Below, in pieces: positions 1-9,549 of a stretch of 32,387 bases of DNA. Source of the DNA: Coemansia sp. RSA 1804 (lineage: Eukaryota > Kickxellomycota > Kickxellomycetes > Kickxellales > Kickxellaceae); contig JANBTH010000130.1 of assembly GCA_027578815.1 (NCBI GenBank), positions 1 to 32,387 of the forward strand, given 5' to 3'. The position numbers and the translations under genes were made by a program. The stretch's first letter is position 1. Every line of letters begins with the position of its first letter. Below the pieces are notes generated by a model, which saw nothing but the letters and a program-made list of their open reading frames with translations, was not told the origin of the DNA and did no database searches.

Positions 1-564
1 CAGACATCCGGCACCAACATCAAGGGCAACACGCTGTGGGACAAGACCACGCACGGATGCTATGTGGCCGACTACTACCTGTACACCGGATCCAACGGCT
101 ACGTGGCCAAGAAGTGCGGCTCAAGCAGCGGCGGTGGCGGCGGCAGCAGCAGCGGCGGCGGAAGCAGCAAGATCCCAGGCCCCATGAAGAACGACTACCC
201 GTACAGCGGAAAGTGCAGTGGAATTGACCCGTGGCGCTACTACAAGTGCCAGTGCACCAGCTTTGTAGCCTGGCGTATCAACTCGCGTCTGGGCGTCAAG
301 TTCCACAACTACTACAAGGGACCAAACTGGGGCAACGCCAACTCATGGTCGGGCGCGGCACGCAAGACTGGCGTTCCTATCAACAGCAAGCCTGTGCCTG
401 GCGCTGTTGCCCAGACCACTGCTGGCAGATACGGCCATGTTGCCTGGGTTGCAAAGGTCTCGGGCAGCCAGGTCACCATTGAGGAGTACAACTGGGTCAA
501 GAACAAGTACAGCACCCGCACTGTCTCCAAGAGCACCTTCAACTACATCCATCTGAAGGTCTAG
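1..564 (+). CDS. Secreted CHAP-domain cell-wall hydrolase, 5' end outside window
   Basis: The reading frame is open from base 1 to a TAG at 562-564, giving the last 187 residues; the start and any signal peptide lie left of the window. Visible residues 1-39 form a Cys-containing SH3b-like segment (WDKTTHGCYV, then SDYY-like VADYYLYTG). Residues 40-60 are a Gly/Ser linker, and residues 61-187 are a CHAP amidase/peptidase domain. The catalytic Cys is expected at visible residue 85 (motif CQCTSFVAW), the His at 146 (YGHVAWV), and the polar partner in EEYNW at 161-165. CHAP domains cut peptidoglycan amide bonds, and this SH3b-linker-CHAP layout is typical of actinobacterial secreted hydrolases. 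Fungi lack peptidoglycan, so a role against bacteria and an origin by transfer are inferences. The fold call is firm; the substrate is not. Confidence 0.85.
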   Translation, partial: QTSGTNIKGNTLWDKTTHGCYVADYYLYTGSNGYVAKKCGSSSGGGGGSSSGGGSSKIPGPMKNDYPYSGKCSGIDPWRYYKCQCTSFVAWRINSRLGVKFHNYYKGPNWGNANSWSGAARKTGVPINSKPVPGAVAQTTAGRYGHVAWVAKVSGSQVTIEEYNWVKNKYSTRTVSKSTFNYIHLKV

Positions 565-885
565 ATCCTGCAGAGTCTCTCGTTTTTTGCTGTGAATTGT
601 GTATATTGCCTTTCTCTTCTTCCATTATTTTCTTTCCATTTCTTTCCTTTCTACTCCCTTGTTTTTCCGTTGGAATATAGTAAAGTTTTGAACAAAATAT
701 ACTCACACGCAGACATTTACATTCACCAACTGTACTGATATTGGCTATTAGATGTCCAAAGCTCTTGCGAAATATTAAAGACGAATGAATAAAGATTACA
801 TAAATTGATATCTGAAAAAGAGCCAATATAAAACTAGAACCACTAGAATCAGCTACCCATTAAAATATAAGGGAAAAACAAGCTA
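565..885. other. Convergent intergenic region
   Basis: This spacer sits between the stop codons of the CHAP gene (plus) and SLA1 (minus). It is pyrimidine-rich just after the CHAP stop and AT-rich afterwards, with AATAAA-like words near 786-795, as expected for overlapping 3' untranslated regions. No coding or RNA feature was seen. Confidence 0.6.
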
Positions 886-3800
886 TCAATGCCATTGCAC
901 TTGACCTCCAAACCCTACTGAATTACCCGGTTGATTCATTCCAAAGGTCTGCTGCTGCTGTTGCTGCTGTTGTGGCTGGCCTTGTTGCGAACTAAACATT
1001 TGGTTCTGGAACATGTTCTGCGGCAAACCGATCTGCTGTTGCTGCGGTTGACTGAGCGTGGGGTTGGCCATGGCAAAAATACCAGTTGGCCGTGGCCCAG
1101 TGGAAGAGGACAGCTGCTGGTTATTCACAACAAATCCAGCTGGCATGATATTTCCAGAAACATTTGAACTCAAAAGCTGTGCATTCACGCCACCACCACC
1201 AAGCATCTGGTTCTGCTGGTTCTGCTGGTTCTGCTGGTTCTGCTGCTGCATATCGCCGGTGAATACGCTGGGTGCGTGCGGGTTAATTGACTTGAAAATG
1301 TCGTACTTGTTTGCACCCGCGTGAAACTGCTGCATCGACCCATTGTTGCCGCCCATCATCAGCTGTTTCTGCTGGGAAAACAAATTCATTTGCTGCTGCT
1401 GGTTGCCTTGAACATTGTTGCTGTTGTTGAATGTGCCAAAGCTGGTCACGCTATGCGTAGCTGCAACGTTGTCGCTGTTGTTATAACCCAGAGCAAGACC
1501 ATTTCCGTTTCCAACAATACCAGCCGATGTGTTCATAATAGGCTGCTGCGAGTTGTTAGCAAAGCTCCCCAGGTTCGGCGTTGAACCAGCAACGGCATGA
1601 TTCGAGAATATTCCCCGTGCAGCAATACTGCTTGGAACATTCAGACCGGTCGATGATGTGCTGGCGGCTGGAATGTTGGAGATGCCTTGTGAGACCCCAA
1701 ACATTCCATTTGCCAAAAACATATTGGTACCGGAACCAGGTGTTTGGTGGTGTTGGTTCTGTGATGCTAGCTGGTTTGGTTGCGGTGATAGTGGTTTGGT
1801 GACTCTTGAAGGCACCAGAGCAGGGGGCAGTCTGGTTGACAACGGGGCAGCCTTCTGCTGCTGCTGCTGCTGCTGCTGCAGTTGTTGCTGACCGCCTACT
1901 GTGCCAATAGTGTTCATCGGTGCAACCATGCTTGACAATCCCGCTATCGGTTGCTGCTGCAGATGTTGTTGTTGTAGTTGCTGCTGTTGCTGGGGAATCT
2001 GAGGCTGCATCATCCCGCCATTTGCAGTCGTCATGGCCCCGCGTGCCTGTGTAGCCATCTGCTGCATCTTCAACATCTGCTGCTGCTGCGACCGCAAAAG
2101 ATCAACCTGCTTCTTCAGCTCCTCGGCCTGACGCTGCTGCTCAAAGCGGTCCTTCTCCTCCTTCAGCTGCTTCAACTGCGCCTCGACCTTCTGGGACTGC
2201 TGCATCTGGAGTAGGTGCTGCTGTTGCTGCTGTAAAAACGCTGCCTGCTTGCGCATCTCTTCTTGCTGTTGTCTGATACGCGCCTCCTGGGCTGCCAGTT
2301 CTTGCTCCCTTGCCTTGGCCATCCTTTCCAGCTGGTCAATTTGCGCAGTGTTGCCGCTGGCTGTAGCAGCGGCCATTCTGTTCGTCGTCAGCTCGCCAAA
2401 CCCGGAGGATCCGGTGTTGTTCAATGGGCTTGCGGGGATCGAGCGGGATGCAGCGTCTGCCACGCCAACAAGAGACGCAGCGTTAAATGCATTGCTCTGT
2501 GACTGGTTACGCTGATGTTGCTGCTGCTGCTGCTGCTGCTGGCGTGTGGTCGGGCGGGCACGTGGAGGTGGATCAAAAGCAGTTTGCTGCTGCTGCTGGA
2601 AGCTAGGCGACCTGGGGGATCCGGTTGAACCTGGCAAGCTGAAAGCCTGATCGATCGTAATAGGTCCGCGTCCCACAGCTGCCGCCGACTGTTCTCGCGA
2701 AATAGCGCTGGATGAACCCAGGGGGCTTGTCCGACCACTCAGCTTCTGCTGAGCCGTGCGCAGCTGTGAAGGATCAATAACAGAGATCTGGCTCTTATTG
2801 GCTTTCTTACGACTGCTGCCAGAGGCCAAGTTCAGCGGCTGCTTATGACCATTGGCAGCCGACGAGCCTGTGCGCTGGTGGTGGCCGCCAGACGAGGATC
2901 CACCACCTCCATTAGGAGTCCCATCGAGAGACGTAAACGGATCGGGTTTTGCGTTCTTGGGATCGTTTTGGTGTCTGTGCCAGAACGACTGCTTCTTGTC
3001 ACGCTTGCGATGGTCTTTTTCTTCCTGCTGTAATTTCCGTGCAAGCTCCTCGTCATCCTTGATCTGCTTCAACCGACCAACCCGTCGGTCAAGCTCGGAT
3101 TCCATGCCCCAGGGATTGCTGTCGCTCTTCGTGGTCTGTTTAGTGGTAGTGGCAGCGGTAGCAGCAGGTGCGCTTGTGGTTGTCGGCGATCTTGGAGGAA
3201 GCTGCGGAGGCACCAAGGACACGTCAGCCGGGTTTGCTGCTGAAACATTAGCCGCTGCTTGATTTGCAACCAGCGAGCGAAGTGCATTCTGTGGATCCTG
3301 CATGTTCTGGGAAGCAGGCGTCGGCAAAAAAAACAGGTTATCTAGCTGAGATGCAGTTGCATCTTCTGCTGGAAGTCCACGGTGCACACGGAATGCACGC
3401 TCAATGTTCGGGATATCAGCCGGTCTAGCGCCGAGCTGTTGCATAAGAGCCGTGGTTATCTCTGGAATCGACTGGTCATCTAGACGCTCCGCAACAAACG
3501 ACGTAGCGTACTTTAGTGCGTTATCAGCCGAGACTCCAGCCTTGAGTGTGAAAAAGTCAAACCAATCCCAATCGTAGTTGATAATACGTTTGCCAGGTGT
3601 CTTGCGTGCACTCTCCAGCTGTCTCTGCCGCGCTGTCTGAGACTGTTCAGGCGCCGCCTGCTCTGAGGAAGAGAAGTTGCCGGTAATCGCGTAAACGTAA
3701 TCCATATCCGCCTGTGCAAATTTCGATAACGGAACAGTGATCTTTTTGCCGTTGGTCTTATGCAGCTGAACATTGTTCTGTGCGTCAAGACTGAGAAACT

Positions 3801-5961
3801 GCGCTTCAACCGTGTATGCGCCGGATCCATCTGTCCATGTGCGCACTTTACTCATATCGGGTCCTGGCAAGGAGTTCGCTACTGATGGTGCAGGAGTTGG
3901 ATTCGACACCGTTGCGGTGTTTGTTTCGGACTGCCGCTTTTGCAACACATGTAATGGCACATTGTCAGAGTCGATCGTCCGGTGCCGGCTAACTGGCGAC
4001 AGGATGCCGTTAGCAATGGAATGGATGGGCCCGGTTTCGGGCATCTGTGAGATTGGAGATGCAGACTTTGCTTGTTCAGCCGAATGGATCTCAAAGGCAG
4101 CCCTGAGAACAGCGTCTGTGCGCTCAGGAAGCGGCGGCGCATCTTCGAGATTACGCGTGTCCAACGGTGGTACCGGTGGAATAGGAGGCGGAAGAGGAGC
4201 AGCAGCAGCAGCAGGAGTTACGTGAGCAGTTGCGGACACCGACACAGGAATAACGGCAGAGATGGTCGGCGATCGCTGTGCAAGAGAAGTCTGTATTTCT
4301 ACGTAGGCGGCCGGAACAAGCCCAATACTGCCGTGTGGTGGGTGGAGTTGGACCTTCCACCACTCTTCATCGGGCTTTTCAATCACAAGCACACGGTCAC
4401 CTTCAGAAACAGTCAGCTCCTCGGGATCCTCACTACTAAAGTCATACAATACGTTTGCAAACTCCCCCGATGCAGGCACGGCTGTTTTTGGAGGAAGAGG
4501 CGGAGGAATAGACGACAACCCAGATGCACCAGACGCTGAGGAGAAAGTTCTGCTTCGCCCTTGTTGCTCAGCAGTGCCGACAATGCTGGGCGAGCGAGGA
4601 GACATCATTTGTGTCTCAGAAGCATCCATGGACTTTTTGCCAATAAACATTCCGCGCCTAGCTGAATTGATTGCATCCAATATGGTTTCAGCCTCAGCGT
4701 TGGATGAGCAAGCAAAGTCAAAGGCCGCGGGCGCATATCCTCCTATTTCCACGCCCAGAACGCCCTTTTTGGCCGTGCACTTTGTCACATCGTGCATGGA
4801 GAACTTTTTTGGCGGAATGGCATCGTTTCTGCTGTCCACCATAAACATGCTGTTGCTTATTCCTAGCGTAACCATGTTGCCCTTTTTCTTCTTCTTTCCC
4901 TCTACCACGTTAAAGTGCGAGATGGTGTCTACTGGCTGGGCTGTTGTCTGTGTAGAGGGTGATGCCATTTGTATCGTTGAAGGAGGCAGCGGTGGCTGCG
5001 GCAGCGTTGCTGGTTGTGTCGAGGGAAGCTGTGGCGAAACAGGCGGAGGAATGGGTGGAAGTACAGGCGGGGCTGGTACCGATGATATCTGAGGCTCAGA
5101 GATAGAGGTAGCAGGGGTAGCACGCGCAACAACGCTGTTGGCTTCACTAGACCTCGGCTGATCAGAGGGCATGCCAACTGGTGGCAATGGTGGCGGCATC
5201 GGTGGTTGAGGCAGCGCGACTGGTGGGGCTGGAGCTCCGGCTGCAGGCTGTGGCGGTAACGGCCGCGACTCTTCTACAACTGTGCTGTCATTGTCGTGTG
5301 GCCCTGACGTATCAGCAGATACCACCTCCACATATGCCTTTGGGACAAACCCGTAGCCGCCCTTGGATTTGGTCATAAACCAGTCGGGATCGTCTTCCTC
5401 GATAATCAGCACATCCTCGCCCTCGGCCAGAGAGGTCTCCTCGCTCTCTACAGGATCATAGTCGTAAAGCGCCTTTGCACGGGCAATCGATTCAACCTAC
5501 TTGCAAAGAACAAGTGTTTTGTTGTTGTTTTCATGTTACAGAGGAGAAGGGATGGGTGTTAGTTGACATCAAAACAATGCAAATGAGAAAACAAAAAAAG
5601 GTAACAACGAAATAAAAGGGATTGGGGGGCGTGCGCAGGTGGAGTGGACTGAATCAAAAAGGAAAAAAAGGAGTATTCAGGAACAAGCTGTCCACAATAA
5701 GAAAAGATGGCATCGCTGATAATACAAAGAAATGCATGCAAAGAGGAAAAAAAAGGAGAGACTTACGAGTTCTGTGTGGTTGGTAGGAACTAGACCTTGC
5801 TCAATAGGGTCGTCAATATTAAACTGCTTCTTTTTGGCCTGGAGCCAATCTGGGTCGTCATTGTCCAGGATGTAGAGAACATCGCCGTCAGTCAGCGTGA
5901 GCTCATCTGTGGCTGCAGGGGTATAGCTGTAGATTGCACGACGGACCTCAACCAGAGGCAT
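886..5961 (-). CDS. SLA1: SLA1-like endocytic adaptor with three SH3 domains (two exons)
   Basis: Joined exons are 5961-5767 (65 codons) and 5496-886 (1536 codons plus stop), about 1601 residues; yeast Sla1 is near 1244. In order: SH3-1 (about 4-63), SH3-2 (about 70-127), proline-rich linker, PH-like segment (about 260-346), SH3-3 (about 410-466), SHD1 (about 612-668), SHD2/SAM-like domain (about 705-772, YDWDWFDFF). Then come Ser/Gln-rich sequence, a Gln-rich coiled coil (about 1120-1210) and a long Gln/Asn-rich tail. In yeast, SHD1 binds NPFxD cargo signals, and the SH3 domains bind Las17 and other patch proteins at the plasma membrane. The ATG at 5961 gives the family-typical N-terminus running straight into SH3-1. 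The gene shares its upstream region with ABP1. Polyglutamine runs are longer than usual and no canonical LxxQxTG repeats were seen in the tail. Identification is firm. Confidence 0.93.
1211..1246. repeat. 9-bp tandem repeat, four copies, within SLA1
   Basis: Four units of TTCTGCTGG (the last ends in C) encode an Asn-Gln-Gln repeat in the SLA1 tail on the minus strand. The unit keeps the reading frame, so copy number can vary without a frameshift. Confidence 0.85.
1855..1878. repeat. CTG trinucleotide run (8 units) in SLA1
   Basis: Eight uninterrupted CTG units on the plus strand read as CAG (polyglutamine) in SLA1. The pure codon run suggests recent slippage rather than selection on mixed CAG/CAA codons. 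Confidence 0.85.
2521..2541. repeat. CTG trinucleotide run (7 units) in SLA1
   Basis: Seven CTG units on the plus strand encode polyglutamine in SLA1, between the SHD2 domain and the Gln-rich coiled coil. Confidence 0.8.
5497..5766 (-). other. Spliceosomal intron in SLA1 (270 nt)
   Basis: On the minus strand the donor is CTC|GTAAGT at 5767/5766 and the acceptor is TAG|GTT at 5497/5496. A CTAAC branch-point word lies at 5562-5558, about 65 nt before the acceptor, with a pyrimidine stretch after it. Splicing is in phase 0 and joins SH3-1 (ending NHTEL) directly to VESIARAKALYDY, the start of SH3-2. The intron contains in-frame stops, so it must be removed. This is the only clear intron seen in the window. 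Confidence 0.88.
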
Positions 5962-6793
5962 TTCTGTGTATCAGCCGGATTGTAAAAGCGTTCCACGCCT
6001 GACACGAAGGAAGAGTGTTACTTGTAAATGAAAAAAGAAGGGGGATAGTAAATGTGGATTACACGGAATGCAGAACACGCGAGAATAACTGGTGCTTTGC
6101 TACTACAATTCAGCTGCTAATATGAAAAAAGAGTGAGAAAACAAGGTGAATCCGCGGTGCAAATGCGACACGAAGGAATTAATATGTAATATAGAAAACA
6201 GTAGAATAAAACTAACAAGAAAGAAGCAAAGGTTGACAGCTGCTTCAGTGAGTGGACTTTTTTGCATTAAGGCGCTGTGTTCGTGCAGGAAAAATGCAGC
6301 ACATAATCACTTTATCGCGAGCACGTGATCGGCGCCGTGCTTGATGGAGAGAAAAACAGGAGAAAATAGAGGACCTTTATTTTGTGTGCGGAAAATGGGA
6401 ATCCTTGGAGGAGCGGGAATTAGGGACACAAAGCACAAAAAAGTTCTTGTTCCTTTGCCAAGTCCGAACGAGTAAGAACAAGGCGAGGCTTCACGCAACC
6501 CGCTTTCTTGGGATGCAGCCGTTTGCCAAGAGACGCTGCTGCTTTTCTTGTGAAACGTGCAGGAAAGAAAGACGAGCTTCTGTTTCACTTTGAAGCGGAA
6601 GCTTGCCCACCCCTTCTCCTGTCTTGTTAAAGTCTGAGAAAGCAAAGGACATTTGCTCTTCTCTCTTTTGCTTCTTGGTCAGAGTACAATTTACTACCAG
6701 CTAGTTATATATTTTTTGTGTTTGTTAGAGTATTACCACAAGTCTAACCCCAACTTCTTTCCACATACATTTTGAAGCAGAGCAGAGGATACC
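5962..6793. promoter_or_regulatory. Shared divergent upstream region of SLA1 and ABP1
   Basis: This 832-bp stretch separates the two start codons and is the only upstream sequence either gene has. It is purine-rich on the plus strand near SLA1. On the ABP1 side there is a TTATATATTTT word at about 6705-6715, roughly 80 bp before the ATG, a plausible TATA element. A CACGTG hexamer lies near the middle. Open frames here are short and lack a coding look. Confidence 0.65.
6322..6327. promoter_or_regulatory. CACGTG E-box-like hexamer
   Basis: A palindromic CACGTG, followed by ATC, lies near the middle of the SLA1/ABP1 intergenic region. CACGTG is the core site of fungal bHLH factors (Cbf1/Pho4-type). 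Because it is symmetric it could serve both promoters. Function is inferred from sequence and position only. Confidence 0.35.
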
Positions 6794-9121
6794 ATGAGCA
6801 GTGGAATAGATCTGTCAGTCCATGGCAATGAGATTACGTCAACTCATCAACGCATACTGGACAAGGACCCATCGATAGACTGGGCGGTGTACGGGTTTGA
6901 GCGCGGAGGAAATGTTCTTGCGGTCGATTCGCAAGGAAGCGGAGGGCTTGAGGAGCTCGCAGATGAGTTTGACGATGGGAAGGTGCAGTTTGCATTTGCA
7001 CGTGTAGAGGATCCCAACACCCGCCTACCCAAGTTTGTGTTTATCTCGTGGTGCGGACGAGGAGTGCCGGTGTTTCGCAAAGGGATGGTGACGGCGCAGG
7101 TCGGAGAAGTGCAGGAGCGGGTGCTTACTGGGTACCATGTGTCGATTGTTGCCCGTGCTGAGGAGGATGTGCAGCCGAGTGAGATTATGGACCGGGTGGA
7201 ACGCAGTTCGGGTGCGCAGTACTCTTATCACACGCAACCAAGACGCCAACAGCAGCAGCCTCCGACACCGGCTGCCAAACCGGTGTTTGGCGCTGGCACT
7301 GCGTATAGGAAGGGCGGGTCGTATGGCGCGCCATCCGTCACCAAGGGCCCGGCATGGTCGGCAGCAGCAGCCGCATCGGCATCGGCCGCTGCAAGCCAAG
7401 CGAAGCCTGCGCCAAAGCCGTTTGGTGGGTCGCCGGCAGCAGGAGGGTCAAAACCGCTGTTCGGCGGCAGCAGCGGCGGCTCAGCAGCAGGCGGACGGCC
7501 GGTGTCTTCACTGTTTGGCGGCGCACGCAGCCCATCAATTGCAGCAAGGGAGTCGCCGCAACCAAGTTCTCCAGGTGCTGACGCTTCCCGTTTTGCTCCA
7601 CCGCCGTCGTTATCGTACATGTCACAGCACGACGAAACACAGGCAGAGCTTGATGCGCTGCGAAAGGGAAGCCGCGCACAATCTCCAAGCGTAGTATCTC
7701 GCGGAGCAACGCCTACTCAGCCACAGCAACAGCCATCGGTGTCACGGTTTGGCTCATCGGCGGGTGCAGGGGCAGCCGAGCCATCTGCCCGGGTATCGCA
7801 GGCGGACCAGACCAAGAGTGAGCTTGAGATGCTTCGAAGCCGCAAGCATCTAAATGGCGGCATGGAGTCCTCGGCTTCGGGTTCCTCGTCAAATGCTGCT
7901 GTCTCTGAGAGGAAGGCTGAGCTGGAAGCGCTGAGGCGCTCACGTGCTGGATCGCAGTCTTCGTTCCAGTCAGCGCAGCCTACACCGCCTGTGCACTCGT
8001 GGAAGCAACAGCAGTCTCAGGACAACGGTGCAGAAGAGGAGCGCAGACGTCAGCAACAACGGCAACAAGAGGAAGAGGAGCGCAGACGCCAGCAGCAGGA
8101 GCAGCAGGAAGACGAAGAACGCAGACGCCAACAGCAACAACAGCAGCAACAGGAAGAGGAGAACCGTAGGTTCTTGGAAAAGCAAAAGATAGAGGAGGAA
8201 CAAAGTCGCCAGGCAGCGGCAGCGGCGGCGGCTTCTGCTTCTGCTGGTCCCGCCGAGGGACAACAACGCGCACGAGCCCTGTATGACTACGAAGCGACCG
8301 AGGAAGACGAGCTTGAATTCAATGAAGGAGACATAATCTATGGCGTGGAGCAGCTGGCTCCAGGGTGGTGGGAGGGCGAGACAAAGGATGGATCGAGACG
8401 CGGAGTGTTCCCATCCAACTTTGTGGAGCTGATCGAGGAATCCGAGACGCAGCAGCGCCCAGCACAAGCACAAGCACAAGCACAAGCAGCAGCAGCAGCA
8501 GCAGCAGCAGCAGTGCCGCCGCCTCCACCGCCGCTGCCATCGTCGGCACCAGGAGGAGGAGGAGGAATTCCACCACCACCACCACCGCTTCCTTCACAGC
8601 TGCCTCCTTCTGCAGCAAGTATAGTCCCACCGCCTCCATTGCCTCCCTCTGCGCCGGCGATTGTGGCACCCCCTCCGCTGCCGCCGTCGGTTCCGGCTGT
8701 TGCCCCGCCGCCATTGCCGCCAGCGATGCCAGCAGCTGCGCCGCCGCCTGCAGCACCACCGCTGCCTCCTCGCGGCGCACCACAGCCGCCTCCACCACCA
8801 CCACCTCCGCCAGCAGCACCGGCAGCCGATATGCCACCGCCAGCGCTTCCTCCTCGTGGTGGAAATTCTGGACCCGCATCAATTCCACAGCCACCACCGC
8901 CGCCGCCGCCTCAGGCTCCTCCACCTGCTATGGATGAGGGCGAGAACCAGGCGGTGGCGGTATACGACTACGACGCCGCAGAGGATGGCGAGCTGTCGTT
9001 CAGAGATGGCGAGCGGATCATGCATGTGGAGTTTCCTTCCAACGAGTGGTGGGAGGGCGTTAACCAGAGGGGAGAGTACGGGTTATTCCCTGCTAACTAT
9101 GTTGAGCTTGTGCGCAAGTGA
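6794..9121 (+). CDS. ABP1: ABP1/drebrin-like actin-binding protein with two SH3 domains
   Basis: The 775-residue product starts with an ADF-homology domain (about 1-140; SIDWAVYGFE and KFVFISWCGRGVP), which binds F-actin. A Gly/Ala/Ser-rich linker carries three spaced xELxxLR motifs near residues 281, 339 and 373. A Glu/Arg/Gln-rich coiled coil spans about 410-475. SH3-1 is at about 490-548 (ALYDYEATEEDELEF), a long proline-rich block at about 575-712, and SH3-2 at 718-775 (AVYDYDAAEDGELSF). Abp1 works at cortical actin patches, linking F-actin to Arp2/3, Ark/Prk kinases and scission factors. Yeast Abp1 has one SH3 and acidic DDW motifs; here there are two SH3 domains and no DDW was seen. The ATG follows an AT-rich leader and directly opens the ADF domain. 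It is divergently paired with SLA1. Confidence 0.93.
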   Translation: MSSGIDLSVHGNEITSTHQRILDKDPSIDWAVYGFERGGNVLAVDSQGSGGLEELADEFDDGKVQFAFARVEDPNTRLPKFVFISWCGRGVPVFRKGMVTAQVGEVQERVLTGYHVSIVARAEEDVQPSEIMDRVERSSGAQYSYHTQPRRQQQQPPTPAAKPVFGAGTAYRKGGSYGAPSVTKGPAWSAAAAASASAAASQAKPAPKPFGGSPAAGGSKPLFGGSSGGSAAGGRPVSSLFGGARSPSIAARESPQPSSPGADASRFAPPPSLSYMSQHDETQAELDALRKGSRAQSPSVVSRGATPTQPQQQPSVSRFGSSAGAGAAEPSARVSQADQTKSELEMLRSRKHLNGGMESSASGSSSNAAVSERKAELEALRRSRAGSQSSFQSAQPTPPVHSWKQQQSQDNGAEEERRRQQQRQQEEEERRRQQQEQQEDEERRRQQQQQQQQEEENRRFLEKQKIEEEQSRQAAAAAAASASAGPAEGQQRARALYDYEATEEDELEFNEGDIIYGVEQLAPGWWEGETKDGSRRGVFPSNFVELIEESETQQRPAQAQAQAQAAAAAAAAAVPPPPPPLPSSAPGGGGGIPPPPPPLPSQLPPSAASIVPPPPLPPSAPAIVAPPPLPPSVPAVAPPPLPPAMPAAAPPPAAPPLPPRGAPQPPPPPPPPPAAPAADMPPPALPPRGGNSGPASIPQPPPPPPPQAPPPAMDEGENQAVAVYDYDAAEDGELSFRDGERIMHVEFPSNEWWEGVNQRGEYGLFPANYVELVRK
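8461..8513. repeat. CACAAG/CAG-type microsatellite in ABP1
   Basis: Tandem CACAAG units followed by a run of CAG units encode an Ala-Gln repeat passing into polyalanine, between SH3-1 and the proline-rich block of ABP1. Confidence 0.8.
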
Positions 9122-9549
9122 AGGACATAAACTACTTTACTCATTTTTGGAATTGAGGGTATTATTTCTTTCTTTGGGTAAAACTTCAAACATTAAAATC
9201 TACATGGTTCAGGATATTTCGACCAGTTGATTGCAGAAGATCAGATATATTGGATCTGAATCTAGAGCAGTAGCTCCATACTGAGTGATTCAGCATGAAT
9301 CTTTCCTGGAAATAGTGAAATAGGGTTTGGGTTTCAGATACGTTGCTTGTGGTGATATCCATCGAGGATACAGGTACATCTTGTCCTGCAGTTGGATACC
9401 GTTTTCCATTGATTCAAGACCGCCAGACAAAGAGCCAATACATATTATTTTGCCAATATTAACACCCGGTGCTAGGTAGAGGAAATTTTTCAAGTAATCT
9501 TGAGAGAGAGTATAGAATTGAACAAAAACAAGAAGAAACATTTCTTGTT
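9122..9549. other. Convergent intergenic region, ABP1 and PMT4
   Basis: AT-rich spacer between two facing stop codons, consistent with 3' untranslated regions. The only frames in it are short or run in from antisense PMT4 sequence. Nothing else was seen. Confidence 0.6.

Noticed and set aside
5677..5766. Read-through of SLA1 exon 1 into a hydrophobic C-terminus
   Set aside because: The sequence after GTAAGT is intron. Splicing to 5496 restores the second SH3 domain in phase.
6307..6645. 112-codon minus-strand frame in the SLA1/ABP1 intergenic region
   Set aside because: Begins with TTG, has no motif, and lies in the likely shared promoter.
8319..8924. 201-codon minus-strand frame rich in Val, Leu and Ala
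   Set aside because: Antisense to the proline-rich block of ABP1.
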